Under the pieces are notes generated by a model that saw only the letters and a list, made by a program, of their open reading frames with translations, ran no database searches and had not been told where the DNA came from. Shown in pieces: positions 9,369 to 20,984 of a stretch of DNA of 64,000 nt (position 1 is the stretch's first letter; each line of letters opens with the position of its first letter). This stretch comes from CAVQNQ01 sp963714205 (GTDB taxonomy: Bacteria; Acidobacteriota; Terriglobia; Bryobacterales; Bryobacteraceae), in the NCBI GenBank assembly GCA_963714205.1, contig CAVQNQ010000001.1, positions 124,001 through 188,000 of the forward strand, read 5' to 3'. The translations under genes were made by a program, and so were the position numbers.

Positions 9369-10822
9369 ATGCCCGATCGGTACCACATTCACACCGCCGC
9401 GATGCCCGCGTTGGTTCCGCCGGATCGGCAAATTCGCCAATGTCGATTGGCGCGAGGACTGCTCCCGCTGCAGCAACTGCGTCAAGCTTCGCTGTCTCTA
9501 CGACGTCTACCGGCACGAGTCGGCATTCAACCGCGACCCGCTGGCGCCGGGCGCGACCCTGGACGAATGCAAAGCCTGCCTCTCCTGCGTCCAGGGCTGC
9601 ACCAAGGGGCTGCTGGATGTTTCGGTCAACCCGGAATTCCTGGACATGGGCGACGAATACTGGACGCCCGGCCATTATTCTCACTACCTGGAACCAGGCG
9701 GATACCGGCAGGATCCCGGTCTCCGGGGCGGGCTATCGCGGCCGGTTTCACGGTCCCGGTTTCGACTCGATCTGGACGGACATGTCGGAAATCGTCCGCC
9801 CCACCCGCGACGGCATTCACGGGCGCGAGTACATCTCGACCAGCGTGGATATCGGTCCCAAGCCGCTGCGCCTGGAGTTCACGCCCGATGGCCGGATGCT
9901 GACCCCGCCCTTGCGGCTGCTGGAGATTCAGCTTCCGGTAATCCTCGACATGCCGGCCTGGCGGGAGCAGGGCGCGCGCCTGGCCGCGGCACGCATCGCG
10001 GCGGCGAAGGAGCTCAAGACGCTGGCCGTGGTCCGCGCCGGCGAGGCCGTCCAGGCGCTGCCCAAGCAATTGCCGTTTCTGGTGCCCGTGGTGGCCCGGA
10101 GCAGACATCGCCAACTGCCGAGGACATTCTCGAGGGCGTGAGGATGGCGCAATTGCGGGATGGCCCGGACGTAGCGGCCCTGGCCGGCAGAGCTGCGCGC
10201 CATCAACGAGCAGTTGACCATCGCGGTGCGGCTGCCGCTTTCGCCCGCGGCGGCCGATCGGATCCTCGAGTTGAACCGCGCGGGCCTCAAGGTGTTCCAA
10301 CTGTGCGCCGACCAGCACGGCCGCGAGAGGCTGGGCAACGGACAGCGCGGCCGGCATATTAAGGATGCCCTCCGCGAGGTTCACGGACGGTTGGTCAAGG
10401 AAGGGCTGCGCGACGAGATCACGTTGATCGTCTCCGGCGGAATCGCGCTGGCGGAGCACATGGCCAAGGCGATCATCTGCGGGGCCGACCTGGTGGCCGT
10501 GGACACGGCGCTGCTGGTGGCTCTGGGCTGCCGCGTTTGCCGCGACGCCCATCCCAGGGACGCGGAGGGCGAGGCCACGTGCGGCTCGGGCGAGTTGTGC
10601 CCCGCCGAAACCGATTCGGTCGATCGCGCCTACGCCACCCAGAGGATGGTGAACCTGATGGGCGCCTGGCACAGCCAGTTGATCGAGGTTCTGGGCGCCA
10701 TGGGTATCCGCGAGGTTCGCCGTCTGCGCGGCGAGGTGGGAAGGGCCATCTTCATGGAAGACATCGAGAAGGAGGCGTTCGGCGACATCTGCCGCGTGCC
10801 TCGGTCGCAGGTGAGCGCATGA
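9369..10822 (+). CDS. Ferredoxin-FMN glutamate-synthase-like protein A (frameshifted)
   Basis: After correcting about four single-base indels (near 9403, 9672, 10094 and 10189) this reads as roughly 484 residues. It opens MPDRYHIHTAAMP, then RWFRRIGKFANVDW. A cysteine-rich ferredoxin-like part follows (CSRCSNCVKLRC and CKACLSCVQGC). Next comes an FMN-binding TIM barrel of glutamate-synthase type (GAGYRGRFHGPGFDSIWTDM, IVSGGIALAEHMAKAIICGA, ALGCRVCRDAH). Archaeal-type GltB proteins have this ferredoxin plus FMN layout. It lacks a glutaminase domain. Its TGA overlaps the ATG of protein B. It may pass electrons between the Hdr module and a ferredoxin or glutamate pool; that role is inference. 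Confidence 0.7.
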
Positions 10823-12430
10823 GCACAAGTACTGCCGCCGTTCAAGCCCCGGTTCCGGTCCGCCCGCCGGAGCCCGAGTCCCCGCCCCGGGCTACAGCGA
10901 TTGGCCCCAGGAACGCGTGGCCCGCGAGATTCGGCCCGCGCCCGACCGTTACCGCAACGCTCTGGGCAAGTACAAGGTGGATCGGTCCGCGGCGTGCGCC
11001 TCCTGCGGGCGATGCACCGAGGCCTGCCAGTACGGAGTGCACAGCAAGCCGGCCGGCGTACGCATTCGTGCTGCGGCCGGCCGATCAACTTCTGCATCGG
11101 ACCCGCCTGCGCCGAAACCGCCGAGTCCTGCGTGTCCCTGTGCCCGCGGAAGGCCCTCACGGTGCGGCCCAACCCCAGCGCCGAGTGCATGGGCGATCCG
11201 CGCTGGTCGAGCGACCTGATCCTGGCGACCTGGCACGCAGGCCGCCACCGGGCGTCCCGCGCCGCCGCACCTGGAAAGCCGCACGGGCGCTTCGGGCGGC
11301 GGGTTCGACAGCCTCCGGTTCAAGTTCGAGGTCCCGGGATTCGAGCCGCCGCCCCGCGTCCCACCCGGCACGGAGATCGACACGGGCTTGGACTTGAACC
11401 ACCGCGGCGATGGCCGGCCGCAGATCCATATCGACCTCCCGGTCTATGGCGGGGGGATGAGCTTCGGGTCGGTCAGCATCCACACGATTCTGGGCAAAGC
11501 CCGCGCGGCCGTGGCGTGGAACACGTTCACCTGCACCGGCGAGGGCGGATATCACGACCGTCTGAAGCCCTACGACGACCATGTGATCACGCAGGTGGCC
11601 ACCGGCCTTTTTGGCGTGCGCGAGGACACCATCCAGCGCGTGCGGATCGTCGAGTTCAAGTACGCCCAGGGCGCCAAACCCGGCCTGGGCGGGCACCTGC
11701 TGGGCGACAAGAACACGCCCGCCGTGGCGCGCATGCGCGAGGCCGTGGCGGGCAACGCGCTGTTCAGCCCGTTCCCCTTCCACAGCGTCTACAGCGTGGA
11801 AGACCACAAGAAGCACCTCGATTGGATCAAGGAAGTGAATCCCCACTGCCTGGTGAGCGTGAAGGTATCGACGCCCACCGATGTGGACATGGTGGCCGTG
11901 GGCAGCTACTACGCCGGCGCCCATATCATCCACCTGGACGGCAGCTATGGCGGCACCGGCGCGGCGCCGGACATCGCCAAGAAGAACATCGCCATGCCCA
12001 TCGAGTACGCCGTCCCGAAGGTGCACAAGTTTCTCGCCGCCGAAGGCATCCGCGACAAGGTGACGCTGATCGCCTCGGGCGGCATCCGCACCGCGTACGA
12101 CGCGCTGAAGACCATCGCCCTGGGCGCCGACGGCGTGGTGGTCGGCACGGTCGGAAATGGTGGCCCTGGGCTGCGTGCGGTGCGCCTGCTGCGAAAGCGG
12201 CCGGGGCTGCCCGCGCGGCATCGCCTCCACCGATCCCGAGCTGATGATGCAGATGAGCCTGGAGTGGGCCACCCAGCGGCTGATCAACCTCAATTTTGCC
12301 TGGCGCGAGGAGATGGTCGATGCGCTGGCGCGGCTCGGCATGACATCCATCCGCGAACTGCGCGGGCGCACCGACGTGTTGTGCTACCTCAGCGACGATG
12401 CGGTCTCCGCGGCGGAGGTCTCCTCAATGA
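10819..12430 (+). CDS. Ferredoxin-FMN glutamate-synthase-like protein B (frameshifted)
   Basis: About 537 residues after correcting indels near 10883, 11060, 11237 and 12152. Order: proline-rich start, ferredoxin part (CASCGRCTEACQYG, later CIGPACAETAESCVSLCP), then an FMN TIM barrel with YGGGMSFGSVS, FTCTGEGGYHDRL, KPGLGGHLLGDKN, HLDGSYGGTGAAPD and LIASGGIRTAYDALKTIALGA. The cysteine loop GCVRCACCESGRGCPRG would hold the 3Fe-4S cluster found in glutamate synthases. The end at 12430 is a judgement: there is no in-frame stop there, and the frame runs on into the glutaminase-like part. However, a good GGAGG and an ATGA at 12427-12430 suggest a gene boundary like the other ATGA junctions of this cluster. 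Confidence 0.68.
12414..12418 (+). promoter_or_regulatory. Ribosome binding site deciding a gene start
   Basis: GGAGG sits 8 nt before the ATG at 12427. It supports an independent start for the glutaminase/GXGXG protein instead of a fusion with the upstream FMN protein. Confidence 0.55.
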
Positions 12431-15020
12431 GCGGCTTTGCCGAACGGCTGCTGGCCGGCCGGTCGCAGATCTATTCCGATATCGAGCGGACGCCGGAACG
12501 CGAGGAAGAAGGCGGCTGCGGCGTCACGGGATTTGCGTGCAGCGTGCCCGTCAAGGGACGGTTCATCTACGAGCCTTCCATCCAGATGCAGAACCGCGGC
12601 AATGGAAAGGGCGGCGGCATCGCGGCCGTCGGCCTGGTGCCCGAGCAGGTCGGCGTCTCCCGCGAGACGCTCGACAGCCACTACCTGCTGCAGATCGCCT
12701 TGCTCGACCCCGAGCGCCCACGCCGAGGTGGAGCGGCAGTTCGTTCTGCCCCACTTCGACATCGCGCTCTCCACGCGGCAGCCCCACATCGACGATTATC
12801 GCGACTTGCCCGGACTGGAGGTTCGCCCGCCGGACGTTCACCGCTATGTCGTCCGCGTCAAGCCGGAGGTTCTGGATGACTTTGCGCGCACGGCCGGTCT
12901 GCAGGGTCTCGAGCCGCGCCAGCTTGGAAGACGAGTTCGTGTGGCGGAACTCCTACCGGCTCAATGAAGCGTTCTACGCGTCCCTGGGCGAAAAGCGGGC
13001 CTTCGTTCTTTCGCACGGCAGGGACCAACTGGTCTTCAAGATGGTGGGATACGCCGAGCAGAACGTGGAGTATTACCAGCTTCAGGATTTCGCCGCCCAC
13101 GTGTGGATCGCGCATCAGCGCTACCCCACCAAAGGCCGCGTGTGGCACCCCGGCGGCGCGCACCCCTTCACCGGGACTGAACGAAGCGCTGGTGCATAAC
13201 GGCGACTTCGCCAACTATCACTCCGTGTGCGAGTACCTGCGGCAGCGCAACATCCGCCAGCAGTTCCTCACCGACACGGAAGTTTCCGTCCAGCTCTTCG
13301 ACTCTGTGGGACCGCGTCTATCAGTACCCGTTGGAGTACATCATCGAGGCCCTGGCGCCCACCACGGAACTCGATTTCGACCAGTTGCCGCCGGAGAAGC
13401 AGGCGATCTACCGGCAGATCCAGGCTACCCACATTCACGCCTCGCCGGATGGCCCGTGGTTCTTCATCATCGCGCGCAACCATCAAGGCAACTTCCAATT
13501 GCTGGGAATCACCGACACCGCCATGCTGCGGCCCCAGGTGTTCGCCTTTTCCGACAGCGGCGACGTGCAGATCGGCCTGATCTGCTCGGAGAAGCAGGCC
13601 ATCGACGCCACCCTGCGCAGCCTGGCGAAGGAAGACCCGCGGTTCTGTCCCGTGGCCGACAAGTATTGGAACGCCCGCGGCGGGTCCAGCAGCGATGGCG
13701 GCGCGTTCGTCTTCACCGTGTCGCCCGGCGAGAACGGCGGCAAGCGGCTCTCCTGCGCGGACAAGTTCGGCCGCGCGGTGAAGCTCGAGGGCGGCACGGT
13801 TCGCTGCGACCTGGGGAGCTTCGAGACGAACGGCAACGGAACGTCCGCCGCGGTGAAGGAAATGCAGCAGACGGGCGACGTGGAGGGCCTCTTCGAGTAC
13901 GCGCTGGGCCTGGCCTCCTGGCCGGCCGGCCAGCTGCGGCAGTTCTGCCAGGGCTTGGTGCGCGGAGCGGACAGCCCCAAATCCCGCGCCGCCGCCCTCG
14001 AAGTGCTTACGCTGCTGCACGACCGCCGCTTCGATACCGGCGACAAGCGCCGCGCCACGGTGGTCCAGGTGGTCGAAGAGGCCATCGACCGCCTGCTCGA
14101 CGCCGCTCCGCTGTTTGGCGAGCCGCCGGCGAACCAGTGGCGGCGGATTACCTGGGCGACGCGCGACCGCCTGGCCGCTCCGCGCTCCGGCGAGGACCTG
14201 CTGGTGATCGACGCCCAGGGCTTCCCTCCCGAGGGCGACGACTGCGATGCCAGGCTGCTCCGGCGGGCTTACGAAATGGGTTGGAAGCGTTTTGCCGTCT
14301 ACCGGCTGCGCGGCCAGCGCTTCCACGGAGCGGGCCTGGGCGCCGCCACCGACGGCGTCCGGATCGACCTCTACGGCTCCAATGGCGACTACGCCGCCAG
14401 CGGCATGGATGGCCTGGAGATCCGCATTCACGGCAATGCCCAGGACCAGGTGGCGCAGATCGCCAAGCGCGGAAAGCTGGTCATCTACGGCGATGTCGGC
14501 CAGACCTTCATGTATGGCGCCAAGGGAGGCGAAGTCTACGTGCTCGGCAACGCCGCGGGCCGGCCGCTGATCAACGCGGTGGGACGCCCGCGCGTGGTGA
14601 TCAACGGCACCTGCCTGGACTTTCTGGCGGAGTCGTTCATGGCGGGCGATCCGCTGGCCGGCGGCGGCTTCGTCATCCTCAACGGCATCGAGTTCGACGC
14701 CGGCGGCAGCATGACGCCGCTGGCGGCGCCGTACCCCGGCGCCAACCTCTTTTCGCTCGCCAGCGGCGGGGCCATCTACATCCGCGATCCGCACCACCAG
14801 GTTGTCGAGCGCCAGCTCAACGGCGGCGTGTTCTCCCCGCTCACCGACAAGGACTGGCGGTTGATCCGCCCGTACCTGGAGGAGAACGAGCGCCTCTTCG
14901 GCGTCAAGGTGCGGGATCTGCTGACCGTGGATGGACGCGCCCGGCGCGCCGCGGGATGTATATCGCAAGGTCGGCGCCGTGAAACTGTCGGTGCTGGCCG
15001 GTTCGGAGAAAAAGAAATGA
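12427..15020 (+). CDS. Glutaminase-like (class II GATase) plus GXGXG glutamate-synthase protein (frameshifted)
   Basis: About 864 residues after removing single-base insertions near 12721, 12921, 13175, 13304 and 14929. The N-terminal half resembles a class II glutamine amidotransferase (GGCGVTGFACSVPVKGRF, QNRGNGKGGGIAAVGL, RYPTKGRVWHPGGAHPF, LVHNGDFANYHSV). The C-terminal half is the GXGXG beta-helix of glutamate synthase (GVRIDLYGSNGDYAASGMDG, GKLVIYGDVGQTFMYGAKGG, GGFVILNGIEF). It ends YRKVGAVKLSVLAGSEKKK, with its TGA overlapping the hdrC ATG. The presumed catalytic cysteine of GGCGV lies about 34 residues inside the protein. Class II GATases need it at the N-terminus, so the protein must be processed or may lack glutaminase activity. 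Confidence 0.68.
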
Positions 15021-15602
15021 CGGGCGGGATGGCACCTCCAATCGAAATCGAGAGTATCGGCGGCGGCCTGGCTGGCGAGGTGAACGAGCGCAGCGGGGCC
15101 TCGCCCATGAGATGCTACCAGTGCGCCAAGTGCTCCAGCGGCTGCCCGGTGGCGGCCGGAGGCGATTTCAAGCCGCACGAACTGGTGCGCATGGTCCAGA
15201 CGGACCAGCGTCAGGCGGTTCTCTCCAGCCGTTTCATCTGGGAGTGCACGTCCTGCCACACCTGCGCCACGCGTTGTCCGCAGCAGGTGGATATCGCCGG
15301 CATGATCGACGCTCTGCGCGAGATGAGCCGCCGCGCAGGGTCGGTCGCGCCCTCGACTGCCGTTCCCGTCTTCAACGAGCTCTTCCTCGACGCCGTCCGC
15401 GAGCGCGGGCGAATCTTCGAGCTGGGTCTGATGGTCGGGTTCAAACTCCGCACCTGGACGGCTGTTCGAGGACGTGGGCAAAGCGCCCATGATGCTCGCG
15501 AAAGGCAAGCTGCCGCTTTCCGCGCCGCGCGTGGCGGGCAAGGACGGGAAAGCCGAGCGCGAGGCTCTGTTCGGCCGGGCCGCCGAGGGAGGCGCCCAGT
15601 GA
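15017..15602 (+). CDS. hdrC: Heterodisulfide reductase subunit C-like, HdrC (frameshifted)
   Basis: About 195 residues. It has two 4Fe-4S motifs, RCYQCAKCSSGCPVAAGG and ECTSCHTCATRCPQQVDI, in the usual HdrC spacing. HdrC relays electrons between HdrA and HdrB. A single extra base near 15462 breaks the frame; after removal the tail reads LFEDVGKAPMMLAKGKLPLS and ends ...EGGAQ at TGA 15600-15602. The GTG start of hdrB overlaps this stop. The ATG at 15017 overlaps the previous gene, so translational coupling runs through the cluster. Confidence 0.82.
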
Positions 15603-16465
15603 CCTACACGTTTTTTCCGGGCTGCTCGCTGGATGGCGCCGCCAAGGATTACCATCGTTCCACCCTGGCCGTGGCCGCCAAGCTGGGGCTGGAACTGCCC
15701 GAGCTGAAGGACTGGATCTGTTGCGGCTCGACGGCCGCTCACTCGAGCGACCCGCTGCTGGCCGATGCCCTGCCGGCCAAGAGCCTCTCGGCCGCCGGCG
15801 GCAGCACGGTCGCGGTAGCCTGCGCCGCCTGCTACAGCCGGCTCAAGACGGCCAACCACCATATCGCCGGAGACGCCGCCCTGCGCGCCAGGGTGGCGCA
15901 CGTGGTGGGGCGCGACTACGACGGCCGGACGCCGGTCCTGCACCTGCTCGAAATCCTCTGCCGGGACATCGGCCTCGCACGGGTCGCCGCCGCCATCCGC
16001 CGCCCGCTGACCGGGCTGAAGGTGGCCTGCTACTACGGATGCCTGCTCGTGCGTCCGCCCGAGATCACCGGCTTCGACGACCCCGAGAATCCCACCCTGA
16101 TGGACCAGCTCATGCAGGCCGCCGGGGCGACGCCGCTCGAGTGGCCGCACAAGACCGAGTGCTGCGGCGCGAGCTTCTCCATCACCGATGCGAGCGTGGT
16201 GCTGGAGCTGGGCAACCGGATTCTCGCCATGGCGCAGGCGGCCGGAGCAGACTGCATCGCCACCGCCTGCCCCCTGTGCCAACTGAACCTGGACATGCGG
16301 CAGAAGGATATGGAGCGCAAGTTCGGACGCCGGTACAACCTGCCGGTGTTCTACTTCACGCAGTTGCTGGGCCTGGCGATGGGCTGCCAGCCGGATGAGC
16401 TGTCGTTGAACAGCCTGGTGGTGGGACCGAAGGCGTTGCTCGAGGCCAAGGGAATCGGGCGCTGA
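15599..16465 (+). CDS. hdrB: Heterodisulfide reductase subunit B-like, HdrB
   Basis: 288 residues and intact. It begins TYTFFPGCSLDGAAKDYHRS and has both CCG domains: KDWICCGSTAAH with the downstream ACAACYSRL, and HKTECCGASFS with the downstream TACPLCQLNL. In HdrB these cysteines bind the two noncubane [4Fe-4S] clusters that reduce the substrate disulfide; in HdrB-like proteins the substrate can differ. Here HdrB more likely passes electrons to a metabolic acceptor than to CoM-S-S-CoB, since nothing suggests a methanogen. The GTG start overlaps the hdrC stop. Confidence 0.88.
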   Translation: MTYTFFPGCSLDGAAKDYHRSTLAVAAKLGLELPELKDWICCGSTAAHSSDPLLADALPAKSLSAAGGSTVAVACAACYSRLKTANHHIAGDAALRARVAHVVGRDYDGRTPVLHLLEILCRDIGLARVAAAIRRPLTGLKVACYYGCLLVRPPEITGFDDPENPTLMDQLMQAAGATPLEWPHKTECCGASFSITDASVVLELGNRILAMAQAAGADCIATACPLCQLNLDMRQKDMERKFGRRYNLPVFYFTQLLGLAMGCQPDELSLNSLVVGPKALLEAKGIGR

Positions 16466-16468
16466 GGC

Positions 16469-19400
16469 ATGACTATGATCGCGAACAACGGGAATCGGCC
16501 TGACGCGCCCGAAGCTGTCGGCGCGGTGCTGGTCTGCGGGGCCGGCGTCACCGGCATCCAGGCCTCTCTCGATCTCGCCGAGAGCGGATTCAAGGTCTAT
16601 CTTCTGGATTCCTCACCCGCCATCGGCGGGCGCATGGCCCAGCTCGACAAGACCTTCCCGACCGGCGATTGCGCCATGTGCATCCTCTCGCCGAAGTTGG
16701 TGGAGTGCGCCCGCAACAAGAACATCGAAATCATCACCCTGGCGGACGTGGAGGGAATATCGGGCGAGCCCGGCAATTTCCAGGTCAAGATCCGCCAGAA
16801 CCCGCGCTACGTGGACTGCGCGCAAGTGCAACGCCTGCGGCGACTGCACCGAGGTCTGCCCGGTCAGCCTGCGCAGCGAGTTCGACCGCAACCTGGGGAC
16901 GCGCAAGGCCATCTTCCGTCCCTACCCGCAGGCCATTCCCAACGTCTTCGGCATTTCCAAAGCCGCCGGGCCCGCGCCCTGCAAATCCGCCTGCCCGGCC
17001 GGCGTGAACGCCCAGGGATACGTGGCCCTGATTGCGGCGGGCAAGTTCCAGGAAGCCTACGCTCTGATCCGCCAGCGCTGCCCGCTCCCGGCGGCCTGCG
17101 GGCGCGTGTGCCAGCATCCCTGCGAGGAGAGCTGCAACCGCGCGCGAAATCGACCAGGCCGTCTCGGTCCGCGATTTGAAGCGCTTCGTGGCCGACTACA
17201 TCCACGCGAACCCCGAGCAGTATCCGCCCGCGAAGGCGCCCGCCGCCAAGCTGGATGCCAGGGTCGCCATCATCGGCGGCGGCCCGGCGGGCTTGACCGT
17301 GGCTGCCGATCTCGCCCTGCGCGGCTACGGCATCACTTTGTTCGAGGCGCAGCCGCGCCTGGGCGGCATGCTGCGCTACGGCATTCCCGATTACCGGCTG
17401 CCCGAGGACGTCCTGGATCGCGAGATCCAATACATCCTCGATTTGGGGGTGGAGGCCAAGACCGGTGTGCGGGTGGCCGATCCGAAGAAGCTTGTTGAAA
17501 TCCAACGGGCACTCTAACGGGAGTCCCTACGCGGCTGCGTTCGACGCCGTCTTCGTGGCTCCGGGCGCATGGGTCGGCAGCAAGATGGCTATTCCAGGCG
17601 AAGACGCCCCGGGCGTTTGGGAGGCTCTGGACTTTCTCTACCAGGTCAACAACGGGAAGACGCCGGGCATCGGCCCGAGAGTTGTGGTCATCGGCGGCGG
17701 CGACGTCGCCATGGATGCGGCCCGCTGCGCGCGGCGCCTCGCGGGCGTGCAATCGGTCGAGGTGGCTTATCGCCGGAGCCGCAAGGAAATGCCGGCCCAT
17801 CCCTGGGAACTGGCCGAAGCCCTCGAAGAAGGCGTGGTCTTCCACCCCGATCTGGGACCCGCCCGAATCGAGACCGCCGGCGGGAAGGTTTCCGGCATCG
17901 CGTTTCATCCGCGCATCGCCGGGTCCGGCCAGACCAGGCAGACCGCGCCGCGCTTCGACGAATCGCAGACCACCGTCCTTCCCGCGGACACCATCATCGT
18001 GGCCATCGGCCAGGCCATCGACTCGGCCGGCCTGGGCGTCGCCACTGGATCGAGCGGCCGGATCGCCGCCGACAAGGGCACGCTGGCCACCAGCATTCGC
18101 CGGCATCTTCGCGGGCGGAGACGCCGTGCTGGGTCCGGCTTCCATCGCGGATGCGATGGGCCAGGGCCACATGGCAGCCGATGCCATCGATGCCTACCTT
18201 CGCGGCGGCAAGCCAGCGCGATGCGCCATCGGCCTTCCGCGCAGGCCGAGCCGGCCCGCAATCCCAAGCCGGGCGCGCCGCGGGAAGACCGCGTCCCCAT
18301 GGCGCAGGTGGACCTGGCCACGCGGCAGCGCGCCTTCACCGAGATCAACCAGGGCTACACCGCGGAGCAGGCCATTGCCGAAGCCAGGCGCTGCCTGGCG
18401 TGCGGCCTGTGCAGCGAGTGCATGGAGTGCGTGAAAGCCTGTTCGCCGGGCGCCATTTGCCACGATCAGCAGGTTGTGGAACGCCAGCTCGACGTGGGCA
18501 GCGTGATTCTCACGCCCGGTTTCGAGGAGTTCCAGGCGTCGCTGCGGGGCGAGTTCGGCCACGGGCGCTATGCCAACGTGCTCTCGAGCGTCCAGTTCGA
18601 GCGGATGCTCTCCGCGGCGGGTCCCACCGGCGGAATCGTCGAGCGCCCCTCGGATGGCGGCGCGGTGAAGAGCATCGCGTTCATCCAGTGCGTGGGCAGC
18701 CGCGATGCGGCCCGCGGCGCCGGCTACTGCTCGTCCATCTGCTGCATGAGCGCCACCAAAGAGGCGATGGTCGCCCTGGAGCACGCGCACGGGCGGAAAC
18801 TTGAAATCTCCATCTTCTGCATGGACGTGCGGGCGTTCGGCAAGGAGTTCGACAGCTACGTCAACCGCGCCCGCGACGAGCACGGCGTGAAGTTCATCCG
18901 CGCCATCCCCTCGCGGATTGTCGAGATGCCCGGCAACCGGACGCCGCGCATTCGCTACTTCGACGAAATCGGCGCCGAACAGCAGCAGGAGTTCGACCTG
19001 GTGGTGCTCAGCGTGGGGCTGCGGCCCTCCGCCGGCGTGAAGGAAATGGCCCGGCAACTGGGCGTGGAGCTGAACGAATTCGGTTTCAGCCGGACCGGAG
19101 CGGCTCGCTCCGCTGGCGACGTCCAAACCGGGCATATACGTGGCCGGGGCGTTCCAGGAACCCAAGGACATTCCCGAATCGGTGGCGCAAGCCTCCGCGG
19201 CCGCGGCCTGCGCCATGGGTCAGCTCGCCCACTCCCGCGGCACCATGATCCAGCGCCACGAATACCCCTGGGAGCGGGACGTAACCGACGAATCGCCCCG
19301 CGTGGGCGTGTTCATTTGCCACTGCGGGCACAACATCGCTTCGGTCATCGATGTAAAGCAGGTCGCCGAGCAGGCCGCCTGTATGCCCAACGTCTGCCAC

Positions 19401-20984
19401 TCCGAAGCCAACCTGTACAGCTGCTCGGATACCAACCAGCAGCACATTCGGAACATGATCGTGAAGCATCGGCTCAACCGCCTGGTGGTGTCCTCCTGCT
19501 CGCCGCGGACTCACGAGATGCTCTTCCAGGAGACGCTCCGCGAGAGCGGGCTGAACCAGTATCTCTTCGCCATGACCAATATCCGCGACCAGTGCTCCTG
19601 GGTCCACAAGGACGACCCCGAGGCAGCCACGGAGAAAGCGCTGGAACTGACATCCATGGCCGTGGCCCGGGCGCGGCACGTGAAAGCTCTTTCAACCGGC
19701 CGGTTGCCGGTGACGGCATCGGCCCTGGTCATCGGCGGCGGCCTGGCCGGCATGACCGCGGCTTTGAGCCTCGCCGACCAGGGTTTCGAAGTGCATCTGG
19801 CGGAGAAGGAGCCGCAACTGGGCGGCCTGCTCCGGAGCGTCCACGGCTCGCTCGAAGGGGCCGATGTGCAGAGCTATCTGCGGCAACTCGTGGCGCGGGT
19901 CCAGTCTCACGAAAAGATCCGCGTATACTTGAACGCCACGCCCGGCGCGATCAGCGGCCACGTGGGCAACTTCAAGAGTGTCCTCGGAGTGGCCGGGCGC
20001 GAACAGCCCATCTGCCACGGTGTGGTGATCGTCGCGGTTGGAGGGCAGCGGAGATCGACGGAGCTGTACCTCCACGGCCAGAACCCGCACGTCACCACGC
20101 AGACCATGCTCGAGGCCGCGCTCGCGGGCGGAAATCTGCCGCCGGAGCTGACGGGCAAGCCGGATCCCACCGTCGTCATGATTCAGTGCGTCGAAAGCCG
20201 CGACGACAAGCACCCCTACTGCAGCCGGATCTGCTGTTCGGAAGCGGTCCAGAACGCGCTCGAGATCAAGCGCCGCCTGCCGCGCGCGAAAGTCGCCATC
20301 CTGGGCCGCGACATCCGCACCTACGGCTTCCGCGAGGTGTATTTTCAGAAGGCCCGCGAGGCCGGGGTGCTATTCGTCCGTTATCCGGAAAAGAGCGACC
20401 CGCTGGTGACCGAGGAAGGCGGCCGGCTCAAGGTGACCGTCCACGATCTCGCGAGCAACCGCGACCTGGTGCTGCGGCCGGACCTGGTGGCCCTCGCTAC
20501 CGGCATCGCTCCGGCCGCGGACAACCCGGCGCTCTCGATGCTGCTGCGCAGCGCCCTGACGGCCGACGGCTTCTTCCTGGAAGCCCACCCGAAGCTGCGC
20601 CCGGTGGATCTGGCCAACGAGGGCGAGTTCCTCTGCGGGCTGGCGCATTCGCCCCGCTTCATCGACGAGACCATTGCGCAGGCTCAGGCCGCCGCGGGGC
20701 GGGCGGCCACCATCCTGTCCAAGACTCACCTGGAGGTTCCCGGCCAGGTCGCCCGCGTCAACCCGGAGAACTGCGTCGCCTGCGCCACCTGCGTGAAGGT
20801 CTGCCCGTACGGGGCGCCGGCGATCAACGACCTCAACAAGGCCGAAATCCAGAGCGCCAAGTGCATGGGGTGCGGAAGCTGCGCGGCGGCCTGCCCGGCC
20901 CGGACCATCATCCTCCAGCACCAGGAAGACCAGGCCCTGGTGGCGATGCTCGACGAATTGCTCGTCGCCGGAGTGAACGCATGA
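16469..20984 (+). CDS. hdrA: Giant tandem HdrA with inserted GltD-like domain (frameshifted)
   Basis: About 1,500 residues once single-base indels are corrected (near 16825, 17148, 17493, 18107, 18215 and 19099). Order: first HdrA FAD domain (VLVCGAGVTGIQASLDLAES, FPTGDCAMC); ferredoxin motif CAKCNACGDCTEVCP; a complete GltD-like insert with its own Fe-S helices (CKSACPAGVNAQGY, CGRVCQHPCEESC) and two dinucleotide folds (IIGGGPAGLTVA, VVIGGGDVAMDAAR); cysteine cluster CLACGLCSECMECVKAC; the rest of HdrA-1 (QCVGSRD, YCSSICC). Then a full second HdrA with its N-terminal domain (VFICHCGHNIASVID, SSCSPRTHEM), FAD domain (LVIGGGLAGMTAAL), and C-terminal ferredoxins CVACATCVKVCP and CMGCGSCAAACPA. 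HdrA holds the flavin for electron bifurcation; the GltD insert is the likely NAD(P)H site. Two flavin centres plus the insert suggest a multi-way electron hub. Confidence 0.8.

Noticed and set aside
13268..16282. A 1,004-codon minus-strand frame opposite the glutaminase/HdrC/HdrB genes
   Set aside because: It is the complement of well-supported coding sequence in GC-rich DNA, with biased composition and no motifs.
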